This document shows, piece by piece, positions 1-5,496 of a stretch of DNA of 5,496 bases. Position numbers and translations under genes: made by a program. Within the stretch, counting starts at the first letter, position 1. Each line of letters opens with the position of its first letter. The DNA is from Rhodocyclaceae bacterium (GTDB lineage: Bacteria > Pseudomonadota > Gammaproteobacteria > Burkholderiales > Rhodocyclaceae), in assembly GCA_023253415.1 (NCBI GenBank), contig JALRGK010000124.1:1-5496 (forward strand), read 5' to 3'. The notes beneath the pieces were generated by a model that saw nothing but the letters and a program-made list of their open reading frames with translations, was not told the origin of the DNA and searched no databases.

Positions 1-615
1 ATTCCCGGCCTGCAGGACTGGCTGCTGACGCTGAATTTCAGCTGGGCGCAGGAGCTCTGCATCATCATGTTCGTCTGGATGGCCAAATTCGGGGCTGCTT
101 ATGGGGTTCGTACGGGCATTCACGTTGGTGTTGATGTGATGATTAACCGTCTGCCGGATGAGAAGCGCAAATGGTTCATCAGTTTTGGCCTCATGGCCGG
201 CGCCCTATTTACTGGGATTATTGCCTATCTCGGCTATCACTTTGTGATGGAGAACGGCTTGCGCTATGCAAGCTTGAGCTATTTTGGTATCGATACCGGT
301 GAGCATTTCGAAGGTCCGGTTACACCCGATCTGGAGTGGCCCACATGGATTGTCTATTCGGCGATACCGCTGGGCTCAGGCCTGATGTGCTTCCGCTTCC
401 TGCAGGTGTTGGTCTCGTTCAACAAAACCGGTGAGCTGCCGCACGTCGATCATGGCCACGTTGAGGGCCTGGACGATGACACGGAAAATGATCCGATGGT
501 CGGCCCGGGTAGCAAGCCTGAAGATACGCCCTGGTTCCAGAACGCTGAAGGTCTGTATCCAAAGGAACTCGACAAAAATAAAGATTCCGAGAGTAAGGAA
601 GGGGGTGCCAAATGA
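1..615 (+). CDS. dctQ: TRAP transporter small permease DctQ (5'-truncated by window edge)
   Basis: This is the small membrane subunit of a tripartite (TRAP) C4-dicarboxylate transporter, which partners DctM in the inner membrane. The frame is open from base 1 with no stop, so the true start lies to the left and 204 residues are visible. Three hydrophobic segments can be seen at visible residues about 15-36, 58-83 and 113-140. They fit TM2-TM4 of the four-helix DctQ fold, so TM1 and the N-terminus are missing. The family signature after TM2 is present as R37-T-G-I-H41 followed by D45. After TM4 there is a hydrophilic, acidic tail of about 64 residues (141-204). It is expected on the cytoplasmic side and looks longer than in DctQ proteins I recall. 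The gene overlaps dctM by ATGA. The ATG at 67 is internal, within TM2, and is not the start. The family is clear. Dicarboxylate specificity is inferred from dctM and dctBD. Confidence 0.9.
   Translation: MPGLQDWLLTLNFSWAQELCIIMFVWMAKFGAAYGVRTGIHVGVDVMINRLPDEKRKWFISFGLMAGALFTGIIAYLGYHFVMENGLRYASLSYFGIDTGEHFEGPVTPDLEWPTWIVYSAIPLGSGLMCFRFLQVLVSFNKTGELPHVDHGHVEGLDDDTENDPMVGPGSKPEDTPWFQNAEGLYPKELDKNKDSESKEGGAK
595..605 (+). promoter_or_regulatory. Ribosome binding site of dctM
   Basis: A purine-rich run, AAGGAAGGGGG, ends six bases before the dctM ATG at 612. It lies inside the last codons of dctQ. This strong Shine-Dalgarno fixes the dctM start and, with the ATGA overlap, supports coupled translation of the two membrane subunits. 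Confidence 0.8.
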
Positions 616-1898
616 GTACCTTGATCATCTTCGGCATCCTCACGGTGCTCATGTTGACCGGTATGCCGATTTCGATCGCGCTGGGTCTCACCGTGCTGAC
701 ATTCCTGTTTACGTTGACCCAGGTGCCACTGGAATCGGTGGCGCTCAAACTGTTTACGGGCATCGAGAAGTTCGAAATCATGGCGATTCCGTTCTTTATT
801 CTGGCGGGTAACTTCCTCACTCATGGCGGGGTGGCCAAACGGATGATCCGGTTTGCCTCTGACATGGTTGGCCATTTTTATGGCGGCCTTGGCCTCGCTG
901 GCGTTGTGGCTTGTGCGCTGTTCGCGGCGGTTTCCGGCTCCTCGCCGGCGACGGTGGTCGCTATCGGCTCGATCCTGTTGCCTGCGATGGTCAAGGCCGG
1001 GTTCCCGAACCGCTTCGGTGCCGGCATCATCACCACCTCAGGTGCGTTGGGTATCCTGATCCCGCCGTCTATTGTCATGGTGATGTACTCGGTCTCGACC
1101 AACACCTCGGTCGGTGCCCTGTTCATGGCCGGCGTGGTACCCGGGTTGATGCTAGCCACCATGCTGGGTCTAACCACCTGGTATCTGGCGCGCAAGAATG
1201 ACTATCCGCGTTTGCCTAAAGCCAGCTTCGTGCAGCGCATGAAGTCTTTCAAGGAATCGATCTGGGGGCTGTTGCTCATCGTCGTGGTCATGGGCGGCAT
1301 TTACACAGGGATTTTCACCCCGACCGAAGCTGCGGCGATCAGTGCGGTCTATGCCTTCACCATTGCGGTCTTTGTCTACAAAGACATGGGCCTCAAGGAT
1401 GTGCCGCGGGTGCTACTGTCATCGGCCAACATGAGCGCCATGCTGCTCTACATTATCACGAACGCTGTGCTGTTCTCGTTCCTGATGACGCATGAGAACA
1501 TCCCGCAGGCGATGGCGGAATGGTTGCTGGGCAATGGGCTCGGCGTCATTACCTTCCTGCTCTTCGTCAACATCATCCTGCTGGTGGCCGGTAACTTTAT
1601 GGAACCGTCGTCGATCGTCCTGATCTTCTCGCCGATTCTGTTCCCGGTGGCTATGAAGTTGGGCATTGATCCTGTGCACTTCGGCATCATGATGGTGGTG
1701 AACATGGAAGTGGGCATGTGTCACCCGCCGGTGGGGCTGAATCTCTATGTGGCCTCCGGGATTACCAAGATGGGGATTACCGAGCTCACGGTGGCGGTAT
1801 GGCCGTGGCTGCTCACCATGCTGGTGTTCCTGATTGTCGTCACTTATTGGCCGGGTCTTAGCCTGTGGCTTCCAAGAGCCATTGGTATGATCGGCTAG
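612..1898 (+). CDS. dctM: TRAP transporter large permease DctM (C4-dicarboxylate type)
   Basis: This is the large, transport-catalysing subunit of the DctPQM TRAP system. It imports succinate, fumarate or malate with sodium or proton co-transport after delivery by the periplasmic protein DctP. At 428 residues it has the usual family length and is hydrophobic almost throughout, consistent with the multi-helix DctM fold. Visible signatures include S108-G-S-S-P-A-T114 in the first half, I150-P-P-S153, T236-P-T-E-A240 at the start of the second half, and N364-M-E-V-G-M-C-H-P-P-V-G-L-N377 near the C-terminus. The first- and second-half motifs match the two inverted repeats of the transporter domain. 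The C-terminal stretch from residue 364 resembles Pseudomonas-type DctM closely from memory, which favours C4-dicarboxylates over sialic acid or other TRAP substrates. The start is supported by a strong RBS and the ATGA overlap with dctQ. A terminator follows the stop. No frameshift or missing motif was seen. Confidence 0.95.
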   Translation: MSTLIIFGILTVLMLTGMPISIALGLTVLTFLFTLTQVPLESVALKLFTGIEKFEIMAIPFFILAGNFLTHGGVAKRMIRFASDMVGHFYGGLGLAGVVACALFAAVSGSSPATVVAIGSILLPAMVKAGFPNRFGAGIITTSGALGILIPPSIVMVMYSVSTNTSVGALFMAGVVPGLMLATMLGLTTWYLARKNDYPRLPKASFVQRMKSFKESIWGLLLIVVVMGGIYTGIFTPTEAAAISAVYAFTIAVFVYKDMGLKDVPRVLLSSANMSAMLLYIITNAVLFSFLMTHENIPQAMAEWLLGNGLGVITFLLFVNIILLVAGNFMEPSSIVLIFSPILFPVAMKLGIDPVHFGIMMVVNMEVGMCHPPVGLNLYVASGITKMGITELTVAVWPWLLTMLVFLIVVTYWPGLSLWLPRAIGMIG

Positions 1899-1913
1899 TT
1901 GTTTAGTGTCAAC

Positions 1914-1945
1914 GAGAGCCCGGCGGAAGCCGGGTTCTTGTTTTT
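1914..1945 (+). terminator. Intrinsic terminator after dctM
   Basis: The stem GAGCCCGGC (1916-1924) pairs with GCCGGGTTC (1929-1937) across a GGAA loop. That is nine pairs including one G-U, extendable by A1915-T1938 and G1914-T1939. It is followed by the T-rich tail TTGTTTTT at 1938-1945. The hairpin starts 15 bases after the dctM stop and separates the transporter transcript from dctBD. The T tract is on the + strand side only, so it acts in the direction of dctM. Confidence 0.9.
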
Positions 1946-1986
1946 AACGTATGCTTTTGTCTCTGACGTCATTGTTCTAACGTATG
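1942..1986 (+). repeat. Direct repeat TTnTAACGTATG flanking a TGACGTCA palindrome, upstream of dctB
   Basis: TTTTAACGTATG at 1942-1953 recurs as TTCTAACGTATG at 1975-1986, with one mismatch in twelve and a 33-bp offset, close to three helical turns. The second copy includes the dctB start codon. Between them lies a perfect 8-bp palindrome, TGACGTCA, at 1964-1971. The core TRACGT therefore occurs three times, at 1945, 1964 and 1978. This could be an operator for dctB control, or chance in a short AT-richer spacer. No protein can be assigned to it, and no convincing -35/-10 pair was found here. Confidence 0.3.
1951..1980 (+). other. Possible nine-codon leader ORF before dctB
   Basis: ATG at 1951 opens a nine-codon frame (M-L-L-S-L-T-S-L-F) that ends at TAA 1978-1980. 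It is in the same frame as dctB and stops three bases before the dctB ATG. Its start codon is preceded by the same TAACGT as the dctB start. It has no Shine-Dalgarno, and an ORF this short is easily random. It is recorded because ribosomes terminating here would sit on the dctB start, which could offset that gene's lack of an RBS. Confidence 0.15.
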
Positions 1987-3780
1987 TCTCTTCATTCTGC
2001 ATCAAAGCCGCATTTGATCAAATCGCGTTACTTGTTTGCGCTGATCATTGCTGTCTGCGTCTTGATCGGTTATGTGGTCTACCAATTCGTGTTCTCGCGG
2101 GAAATTGATCGCGAGGTGGATCGTAATCGCCAGTATCTGGAGAGTTTGAGCTTGTCGCTTAATGCAACGCTCCAGAAGTATGAAGAATTACCGCTGGTCA
2201 TCGCGCAGGATCGGCGGATCCGAAACGCGCTGGAGCATGCCAACAAATCAGGCATACTCGGTGAAGCAAATCGTTACCTAGAACGAATCAATCAGATTCT
2301 GGGCACCGAGACCGTGTACACCATGAACGAACATGGCCTGACCATCGTTTCGAGTAACTGGAATAAACCGGATAGTTTTGTGGGTGACAACTATGCGTTT
2401 CGCCCCTATTACATAGATGCCGTCCGGCAGGGTGTCGGTAAGTTCTACGGCGTCGGTATCGCCTCCGGCAAGGCCGGTTATTACATCGCCTATCCGATCA
2501 AATCGGATCAGGACCTGCTGGGCGTTATCACCATCAAAATTGGTCTTGCGGAGATTCAGAAAGCGCTTTCCGAAACCAAGAATGATCTCGTTGTGATTAA
2601 CGAAGATGGTGTTGTGATCTTGTCTTCTGACCCGGCGAATCGCTACAAAACGACGCGCATCCTAGATGAGGCTGCTTTAGAGCGTATTGCGAATACCCGC
2701 CAGTTTCCGGGGCAGTCACTATCGCCACTCAATCATATGGGGTTTCAGGTACAGATGGATCTCAAACAGCCGGTTAGTCTTCTTGGCGGCAACCGGCTAA
2801 TGGTGCAATCGGTACCGCTCGGTAGTCGTGGCTGGCAGATTGCCCAGATCAACGATACCCGCGAAGCTCGGAATTATGCGGTTGCTTCAGCGCTTGCTGT
2901 TGGTTTTGCGATGGGGTTTTTGCTGATTACAGCGCAGAACATTTATTTTCGTCGACGAGAACGGCAGGAAAAACGTCAGCTATACGCGGATATCGATGCC
3001 AAGATAGCGGAGCGTACGATGGAATTAACCGCGAAGATTTCCGAGCTAGAACGCGCTGAAGCGGTTTTGCGGCAGACGCGGGACGAGGCTGTTCAGGCGG
3101 GAAAGATGGCGGTGCTAGGTCAGATGGCAGCAGGTGTTACGCATGAACTGAGCCAGCCATTGTCAGCGATCCAGCTCTATGCTGGGAATGCTCGGAAGCT
3201 CATTGATGCCGGCCGTCTGGATGTTGTGACTGAAAACATCGACAGTATCAACGAACTGGTTGCGCGGGCAGGTAGCATCCTTTCAGAACTAAAGACCCTG
3301 TACCGCAATGATCCGACGAGCATTGAGGCCGTGCCGCTAAAGTCTGTGATCCAGAATGCGCTCCTGGTCATGAAGCCCTTTGTCGAAAAGGCGGCGATCA
3401 ATTTGAACATTTCCGTCATGGACGAGCAGGTCTTTGGCTCGCGGGGCAAGTTGGAGCAGGTGTTTGTTAATTTGCTGTCGAATGCCATTGATGCTTTGAG
3501 TGGGCGGCCTGATGCGCACATTGATATCGTTGCGGAGCGCACGCCATCAGAGGTTACTGTCCACTTCAGTGATAATGGCCCTGGAATCAGCAATGCGCAA
3601 ATCGACAAACTGTTCGAACCCTTTTATACCACCAAGCCTTCGGGACAAGGTCTGGGTCTTGGATTGGCGATTACACGGTTTATTGTTGATTCGGTTGGTG
3701 GCAGAATCACCTGTGCCAATCTGCCGGCTGGTGGGTTGGAGTTCACGCTGTATTTACGGGATGCGGGTAGCCATTCATGA
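1984..3780 (+). CDS. dctB: C4-dicarboxylate sensor histidine kinase DctB
   Basis: DctB is an inner-membrane sensor kinase that detects periplasmic C4-dicarboxylates and phosphorylates DctD. Its 598 residues match the family length. TM1 is about residues 16-36 and TM2 about 298-318. The periplasmic domain between them is of the double-Cache/PAS-like DctB type, with conserved N136-Y-A-F-R-P-Y-Y143 and S161-G-K-A-G-Y-Y-I-A-Y-P171. A charged helical, probably coiled-coil linker (about 323-378) leads to the HisKA domain, with phospho-acceptor H387 in the motif HELSQPL. The ATPase domain has an N-box with N496 and N500, a G1 box D530-N-G-P-G-I, an F-box around F544-E-P-F547 and a G2 box G554-Q-G-L-G-L-G560. 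All catalytic elements look intact. The start at 1984 is the first possible one, because an in-frame TAA lies at 1978. No Shine-Dalgarno precedes it. A TTG at codon 11 is an alternative start. The gene overlaps dctD by ATGA. Confidence 0.92.
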   Translation: MSLHSASKPHLIKSRYLFALIIAVCVLIGYVVYQFVFSREIDREVDRNRQYLESLSLSLNATLQKYEELPLVIAQDRRIRNALEHANKSGILGEANRYLERINQILGTETVYTMNEHGLTIVSSNWNKPDSFVGDNYAFRPYYIDAVRQGVGKFYGVGIASGKAGYYIAYPIKSDQDLLGVITIKIGLAEIQKALSETKNDLVVINEDGVVILSSDPANRYKTTRILDEAALERIANTRQFPGQSLSPLNHMGFQVQMDLKQPVSLLGGNRLMVQSVPLGSRGWQIAQINDTREARNYAVASALAVGFAMGFLLITAQNIYFRRRERQEKRQLYADIDAKIAERTMELTAKISELERAEAVLRQTRDEAVQAGKMAVLGQMAAGVTHELSQPLSAIQLYAGNARKLIDAGRLDVVTENIDSINELVARAGSILSELKTLYRNDPTSIEAVPLKSVIQNALLVMKPFVEKAAINLNISVMDEQVFGSRGKLEQVFVNLLSNAIDALSGRPDAHIDIVAERTPSEVTVHFSDNGPGISNAQIDKLFEPFYTTKPSGQGLGLGLAITRFIVDSVGGRITCANLPAGGLEFTLYLRDAGSHS

Positions 3781-5126
3781 GCATACACACCGGAGATCAT
3801 CTGGTTGTTACAGTTTGTCTGATTGAGGACGATGAAGCTATTCTCCGTGGTTGCGCCCAGGCGCTGATGCTGGAAGGTTTTGAGGTGCGCAGTTTTGTAA
3901 ATGCTGGCGCATTTCTTCATGCCGAACGTCCTGAATTTCCCTTTGTATTGGTCACCGATGTCAATCTGCCCGATGACGATGGATTGAGTGTCATGCGTCG
4001 TGTACTGGCCGAAAATCGTCAGGTGCCCGTGATTGTGATGACCGGGCACGGTGATATTGGAATGGCCGTTGAATCCATGCGCGAGGGTGCTTTCGACTTT
4101 ATCGAAAAGCCTTTTAGTTCGGACCGTCTAACAACCACTGTACGTAATGCCGTTGATAAGGCGCGGCTCGTCTATCAGGTGACGGCACTTTCCAAAGAGC
4201 AGGCCATCGGTGCGCCGGTATTTATCGGTCACTCTGAACGCGTACGTTTACTCAAGCAGCAGATCGGTGCTTTAGCGCCCACCGGGGTCGACATCTTGAT
4301 CAATGGGGAAACCGGGAGCGGTAAGGAAGTCGTTGCCCAGAGTCTGCACTATGCCAGCCAACGGTCGGGCCCCTTTGTCGCCATCAACTGTGCCGCACTC
4401 CCGGAAAGTATTTTCGAAAGTGAGCTGTTCGGTCACGAGGCGGGTGCCTTTACCGGTGCAGTGAAACGTCGCATCGGCAAATTTGAGTTTGCCAAAAATG
4501 GCACGATTTTTCTCGATGAAATCGAATCGATGCCGCTGGCGCTGCAGGCAAAACTGTTACGCACCATTCAGGAACGTACGATTCAGCGCTTGGGTGCCAA
4601 TGAATCCATTCCCGTTTCCTGCAGGATTATTGCGGCCACAAAAGTTAACCTCAAAACCCTGTCAGACCAGGGCGGGTTTCGTAGCGACCTCTACTTCCGT
4701 CTGAATGTGGTGAATCTTTATCTTCCGGCGCTGCGTGAAATCGCGGAGGACATCCCGCTGATCTTCAACTATTACTTGAGTTATTACCGGGAAAAATATG
4801 CGATGCCACCCGTCGAACCCTCCTCAACGGTGCTGCGTTTCTTGGTTTCTCATGCGTGGCCGGGTAATACGCGCGAACTCAAGAACTTTGCCGAGCGGGT
4901 TGCCATTGGTTTTCCCTTTGCCGAGGGGGAGACGGGGGATGATGTGCAACAGCCTTTGACGCTAAATCAGATGCTTGAGAAAACAGAACACGGTGCGCTC
5001 GTCAACGCGCTTCGGTTGTCGAGTGGTCATGTGGCCGATGCGGCTGGAATTCTTGGGATTCCTGCGAAAACGCTCTATGACAAACTAGCCCGTTTTGGCA
5101 TTGCCGTGACAGATTTCAAGGTCTGA
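3777..5126 (+). CDS. dctD: Sigma-54-dependent C4-dicarboxylate response regulator DctD
   Basis: DctD is the cytoplasmic NtrC-family activator partnered with DctB. At 449 residues it has the usual length and three domains. The receiver domain (about 12-130) has acidic pocket E17-D18-D19, phospho-acceptor D61, T89 and K111. The AAA+ domain (about 148-380) has Walker A G177-E-T-G-S-G-K183, the sigma-54 contact loop G223-A-F-T-G-A228, Walker B T243-I-F-L-D-E248, arginine-finger region F301-R-S-D-L-Y-F-R308 and sensor II W361-P-G-N-T-R366. The C-terminal Fis-type HTH is about 419-438, ending in K-T-L-Y-D-K-L as in DctD proteins. An intact GAFTGA means it should drive open-complex formation by sigma-54 polymerase, most likely at a dctP promoter left of the window. 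The ATG overlaps the dctB stop (ATGA), with a weak GGGTAG six bases upstream, so translation is probably coupled. The gene ends in tandem stops, TGA TAG. The main other possibility is an NtrC-family relative with a different ligand. Confidence 0.94.
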   Translation: MSIHTGDHLVVTVCLIEDDEAILRGCAQALMLEGFEVRSFVNAGAFLHAERPEFPFVLVTDVNLPDDDGLSVMRRVLAENRQVPVIVMTGHGDIGMAVESMREGAFDFIEKPFSSDRLTTTVRNAVDKARLVYQVTALSKEQAIGAPVFIGHSERVRLLKQQIGALAPTGVDILINGETGSGKEVVAQSLHYASQRSGPFVAINCAALPESIFESELFGHEAGAFTGAVKRRIGKFEFAKNGTIFLDEIESMPLALQAKLLRTIQERTIQRLGANESIPVSCRIIAATKVNLKTLSDQGGFRSDLYFRLNVVNLYLPALREIAEDIPLIFNYYLSYYREKYAMPPVEPSSTVLRFLVSHAWPGNTRELKNFAERVAIGFPFAEGETGDDVQQPLTLNQMLEKTEHGALVNALRLSSGHVADAAGILGIPAKTLYDKLARFGIAVTDFKV

Positions 5127-5139
5127 TAGGTTGCGGGTT

Positions 5140-5159
5140 CCTGCACGCTCGGCGGCAGG
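5140..5159. other. Small hairpin after dctD
   Basis: CCTGC (5140-5144) pairs with GCAGG (5155-5159), and CGC (5146-5148) pairs with GCG (5152-5154), with A5145 bulged and a TCG loop. It begins 13 bases after the dctD stop. The bases downstream are A-rich rather than T-rich, so it is not a standard intrinsic terminator. It could protect a 3' end or be incidental. Confidence 0.35.
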
Positions 5160-5182
5160 TACGTAAAATTCTAAAAAAGCCT

Positions 5183-5215
5183 GTGAAATCAGCGGGTGAG
5201 CGTACTGCTTTTCAC
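5183..5215. repeat. Imperfect inverted repeat in the dctD-ndk gap
   Basis: GTGAAA (5183-5188) pairs with TTTCAC (5210-5215) and inner AGC (5191-5193) pairs with GCT (5207-5209), leaving a two-base bulge and a 13-base loop. No T tract follows. It lies about 30 bp upstream of the ndk -10 box, so an operator role is conceivable. It may equally be chance. Confidence 0.25.
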
Positions 5216-5244
5216 GCGATGGTGCACTGCAGGACCCTCCGGTC

Positions 5245-5253
5245 TGCTAAAAT
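5245..5253 (+). promoter_or_regulatory. Probable extended -10 promoter of ndk
   Basis: TGCTAAAAT matches an extended -10 element: TG at 5245-5246, one base, then TAAAAT at 5248-5253, five of six bases of TATAAT. No good -35 box is seen 16-19 bp upstream, which is common with extended -10 promoters. Transcription would start near 5260, leaving a leader of about 30 bases before the ndk ATG at 5290. Confidence 0.6.
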
Positions 5254-5279
5254 GGCGGTTTATCAATTGCCGACCGAAC

Positions 5280-5283
5280 GGAG
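5280..5283 (+). promoter_or_regulatory. Ribosome binding site of ndk
   Basis: GGAG at 5280-5283 sits six bases before the ATG at 5290, with a T-rich spacer. It confirms the ndk start. Confidence 0.8.
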
Positions 5284-5289
5284 TTTTTC

Positions 5290-5496
5290 ATGGCTATTCA
5301 ACGTACTCTTTCCATCATCAAACCAGATGCCGTCGCCAAGAATGTGATTGGCCAAATCATTGCCCGCTTTGAAAATGCTGGTCTGAAGGTTGTTGCCGGT
5401 CGTCTGGTTCACCTGTCGGCAGCTGAAGCAGGTCAGTTCTACGCAGTGCACAAAGAGCGTCCCTTCTTCAAGGATCTGGTTGAATTCATGACCTCG
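5290..5496 (+). CDS. ndk: Nucleoside diphosphate kinase (3'-truncated by window edge)
   Basis: Ndk transfers the gamma phosphate from ATP to nucleoside diphosphates through a phosphohistidine intermediate, balancing NTP and dNTP pools in the cytoplasm. The first 69 of roughly 140 residues are present. The N-terminus shows the family hallmark R5-T-L-S-I-I-K11-P-D-A-V, where K11 is the conserved nucleotide-site lysine. It is followed by N18-V-I-G-Q, R26-F-E-N-A-G and F50-Y-A-V-H-K-E-R-P-F-F60, which contains the conserved active-site tyrosine Y51. The catalytic histidine, in the second half of the protein, lies beyond the window. The gene has its own extended -10 promoter and RBS, and is unrelated in function to the dct genes. 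It therefore marks the edge of the dicarboxylate locus and probably the start of a housekeeping block. The sequence fits gamma- or betaproteobacterial Ndk. Confidence 0.97.
   Translation, partial: MAIQRTLSIIKPDAVAKNVIGQIIARFENAGLKVVAGRLVHLSAAEAGQFYAVHKERPFFKDLVEFMTS

Noticed and set aside
419..875. Minus-strand ORFs of 133 and 141 codons over the dctQ-dctM junction
   Set aside because: They lie antisense to two well-supported genes, have low-complexity Arg/His-rich translations and no RBS. They are shadows of the codon bias of the real genes.
1419..1724. Minus-strand His/Glu/Gln-rich ORF inside dctM
   Set aside because: The His-rich content is the antisense image of ATG- and GTG-rich membrane codons (Met and Val) in dctM. 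It is not a metal-binding protein.
1945..1983. Sigma-70 or sigma-54 promoter for dctB
   Set aside because: TTGTCT at 1957 with a 17-base spacer gives only ACGTAT as a -10, and no GG-N10-GC pair of the -24/-12 type was found. A promoter must exist, or read-through must occur, but none could be supported.
1899..2108. 69-codon ORF starting at ATG 1899 or nearby, spanning the terminator and the dctB 5' end
   Set aside because: It begins directly after the dctM stop, runs through the terminator hairpin, has no RBS and overlaps dctB in another frame. The translation resembles no family I know.
3177..4049. Minus-strand ORFs of 143 and 141 codons within dctB and dctD
   Set aside because: They are antisense to conserved kinase and receiver domains and have no recognisable domains or RBS.
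5140..5180. Terminator made of the 5140-5159 hairpin and the nearby A-run, read on either strand
   Set aside because: On the + strand no T tract follows. On the - strand the T tract would come before the hairpin, not after it.
5263..5451. 62-codon minus-strand ORF over the ndk start
   Set aside because: It is antisense to a highly conserved gene and its promoter region and shows no family resemblance.
1..5496. CRISPR array, tRNA, rRNA, insertion sequence or prophage material
   Set aside because: No regularly spaced repeats, cloverleaf candidates, transposase motifs or terminal inverted repeats were seen. Almost all the sequence is accounted for by five recognisable genes.

Overview
The window is a C4-dicarboxylate uptake and sensing locus followed by the start of a housekeeping gene, with every gene on the + strand. 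In order it holds the 3' part of dctQ, a complete dctM, an intrinsic terminator, a complete dctB, a complete dctD, a 163-bp gap, and the first 69 codons of ndk. Protein motifs place it in Proteobacteria. The DctM C-terminal region, the DctB/DctD pair and the Ndk N-terminus all look gamma- or betaproteobacterial. I favour Gammaproteobacteria, but the sequence alone does not fix the genus.

Positions 1-1898 encode the two membrane subunits of a TRAP transporter. DctQ is the small four-helix subunit and is cut by the left edge of the window. DctM is the large transport subunit. The two genes overlap by ATGA and so are probably translationally coupled. The periplasmic binding protein DctP, and the promoter that drives the transporter, should lie just to the left and are not visible. 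A strong GC-rich hairpin with a T-rich tail closes this unit at about 1914-1945.

Positions 1984-5126 encode the cognate two-component system. DctB is a membrane sensor kinase with a periplasmic Cache-type domain. DctD is a response regulator with receiver, AAA+ and Fis-type HTH domains. These genes also overlap by ATGA. DctD keeps an intact GAFTGA motif, so it should activate a sigma-54 promoter, most likely upstream of dctP outside the window. The working model is that periplasmic succinate, fumarate or malate is sensed by DctB, which phosphorylates DctD Asp61, and DctD then switches on dctPQM with sigma-54 RNA polymerase.

The dctD-ndk gap holds imperfect hairpins but no canonical terminator, then a likely extended -10 promoter and a good ribosome binding site for ndk.

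Overall this is a well-understood type of locus, and I see no evidence of an undescribed system. The points worth a second look are small. The 38-bp space before dctB is unusual: it has no Shine-Dalgarno, a repeated TTnTAACGTATG element and a possible nine-codon leader. DctQ has a long acidic cytoplasmic tail. DctB has a variant H-box. No obvious terminator separates dctD from ndk.
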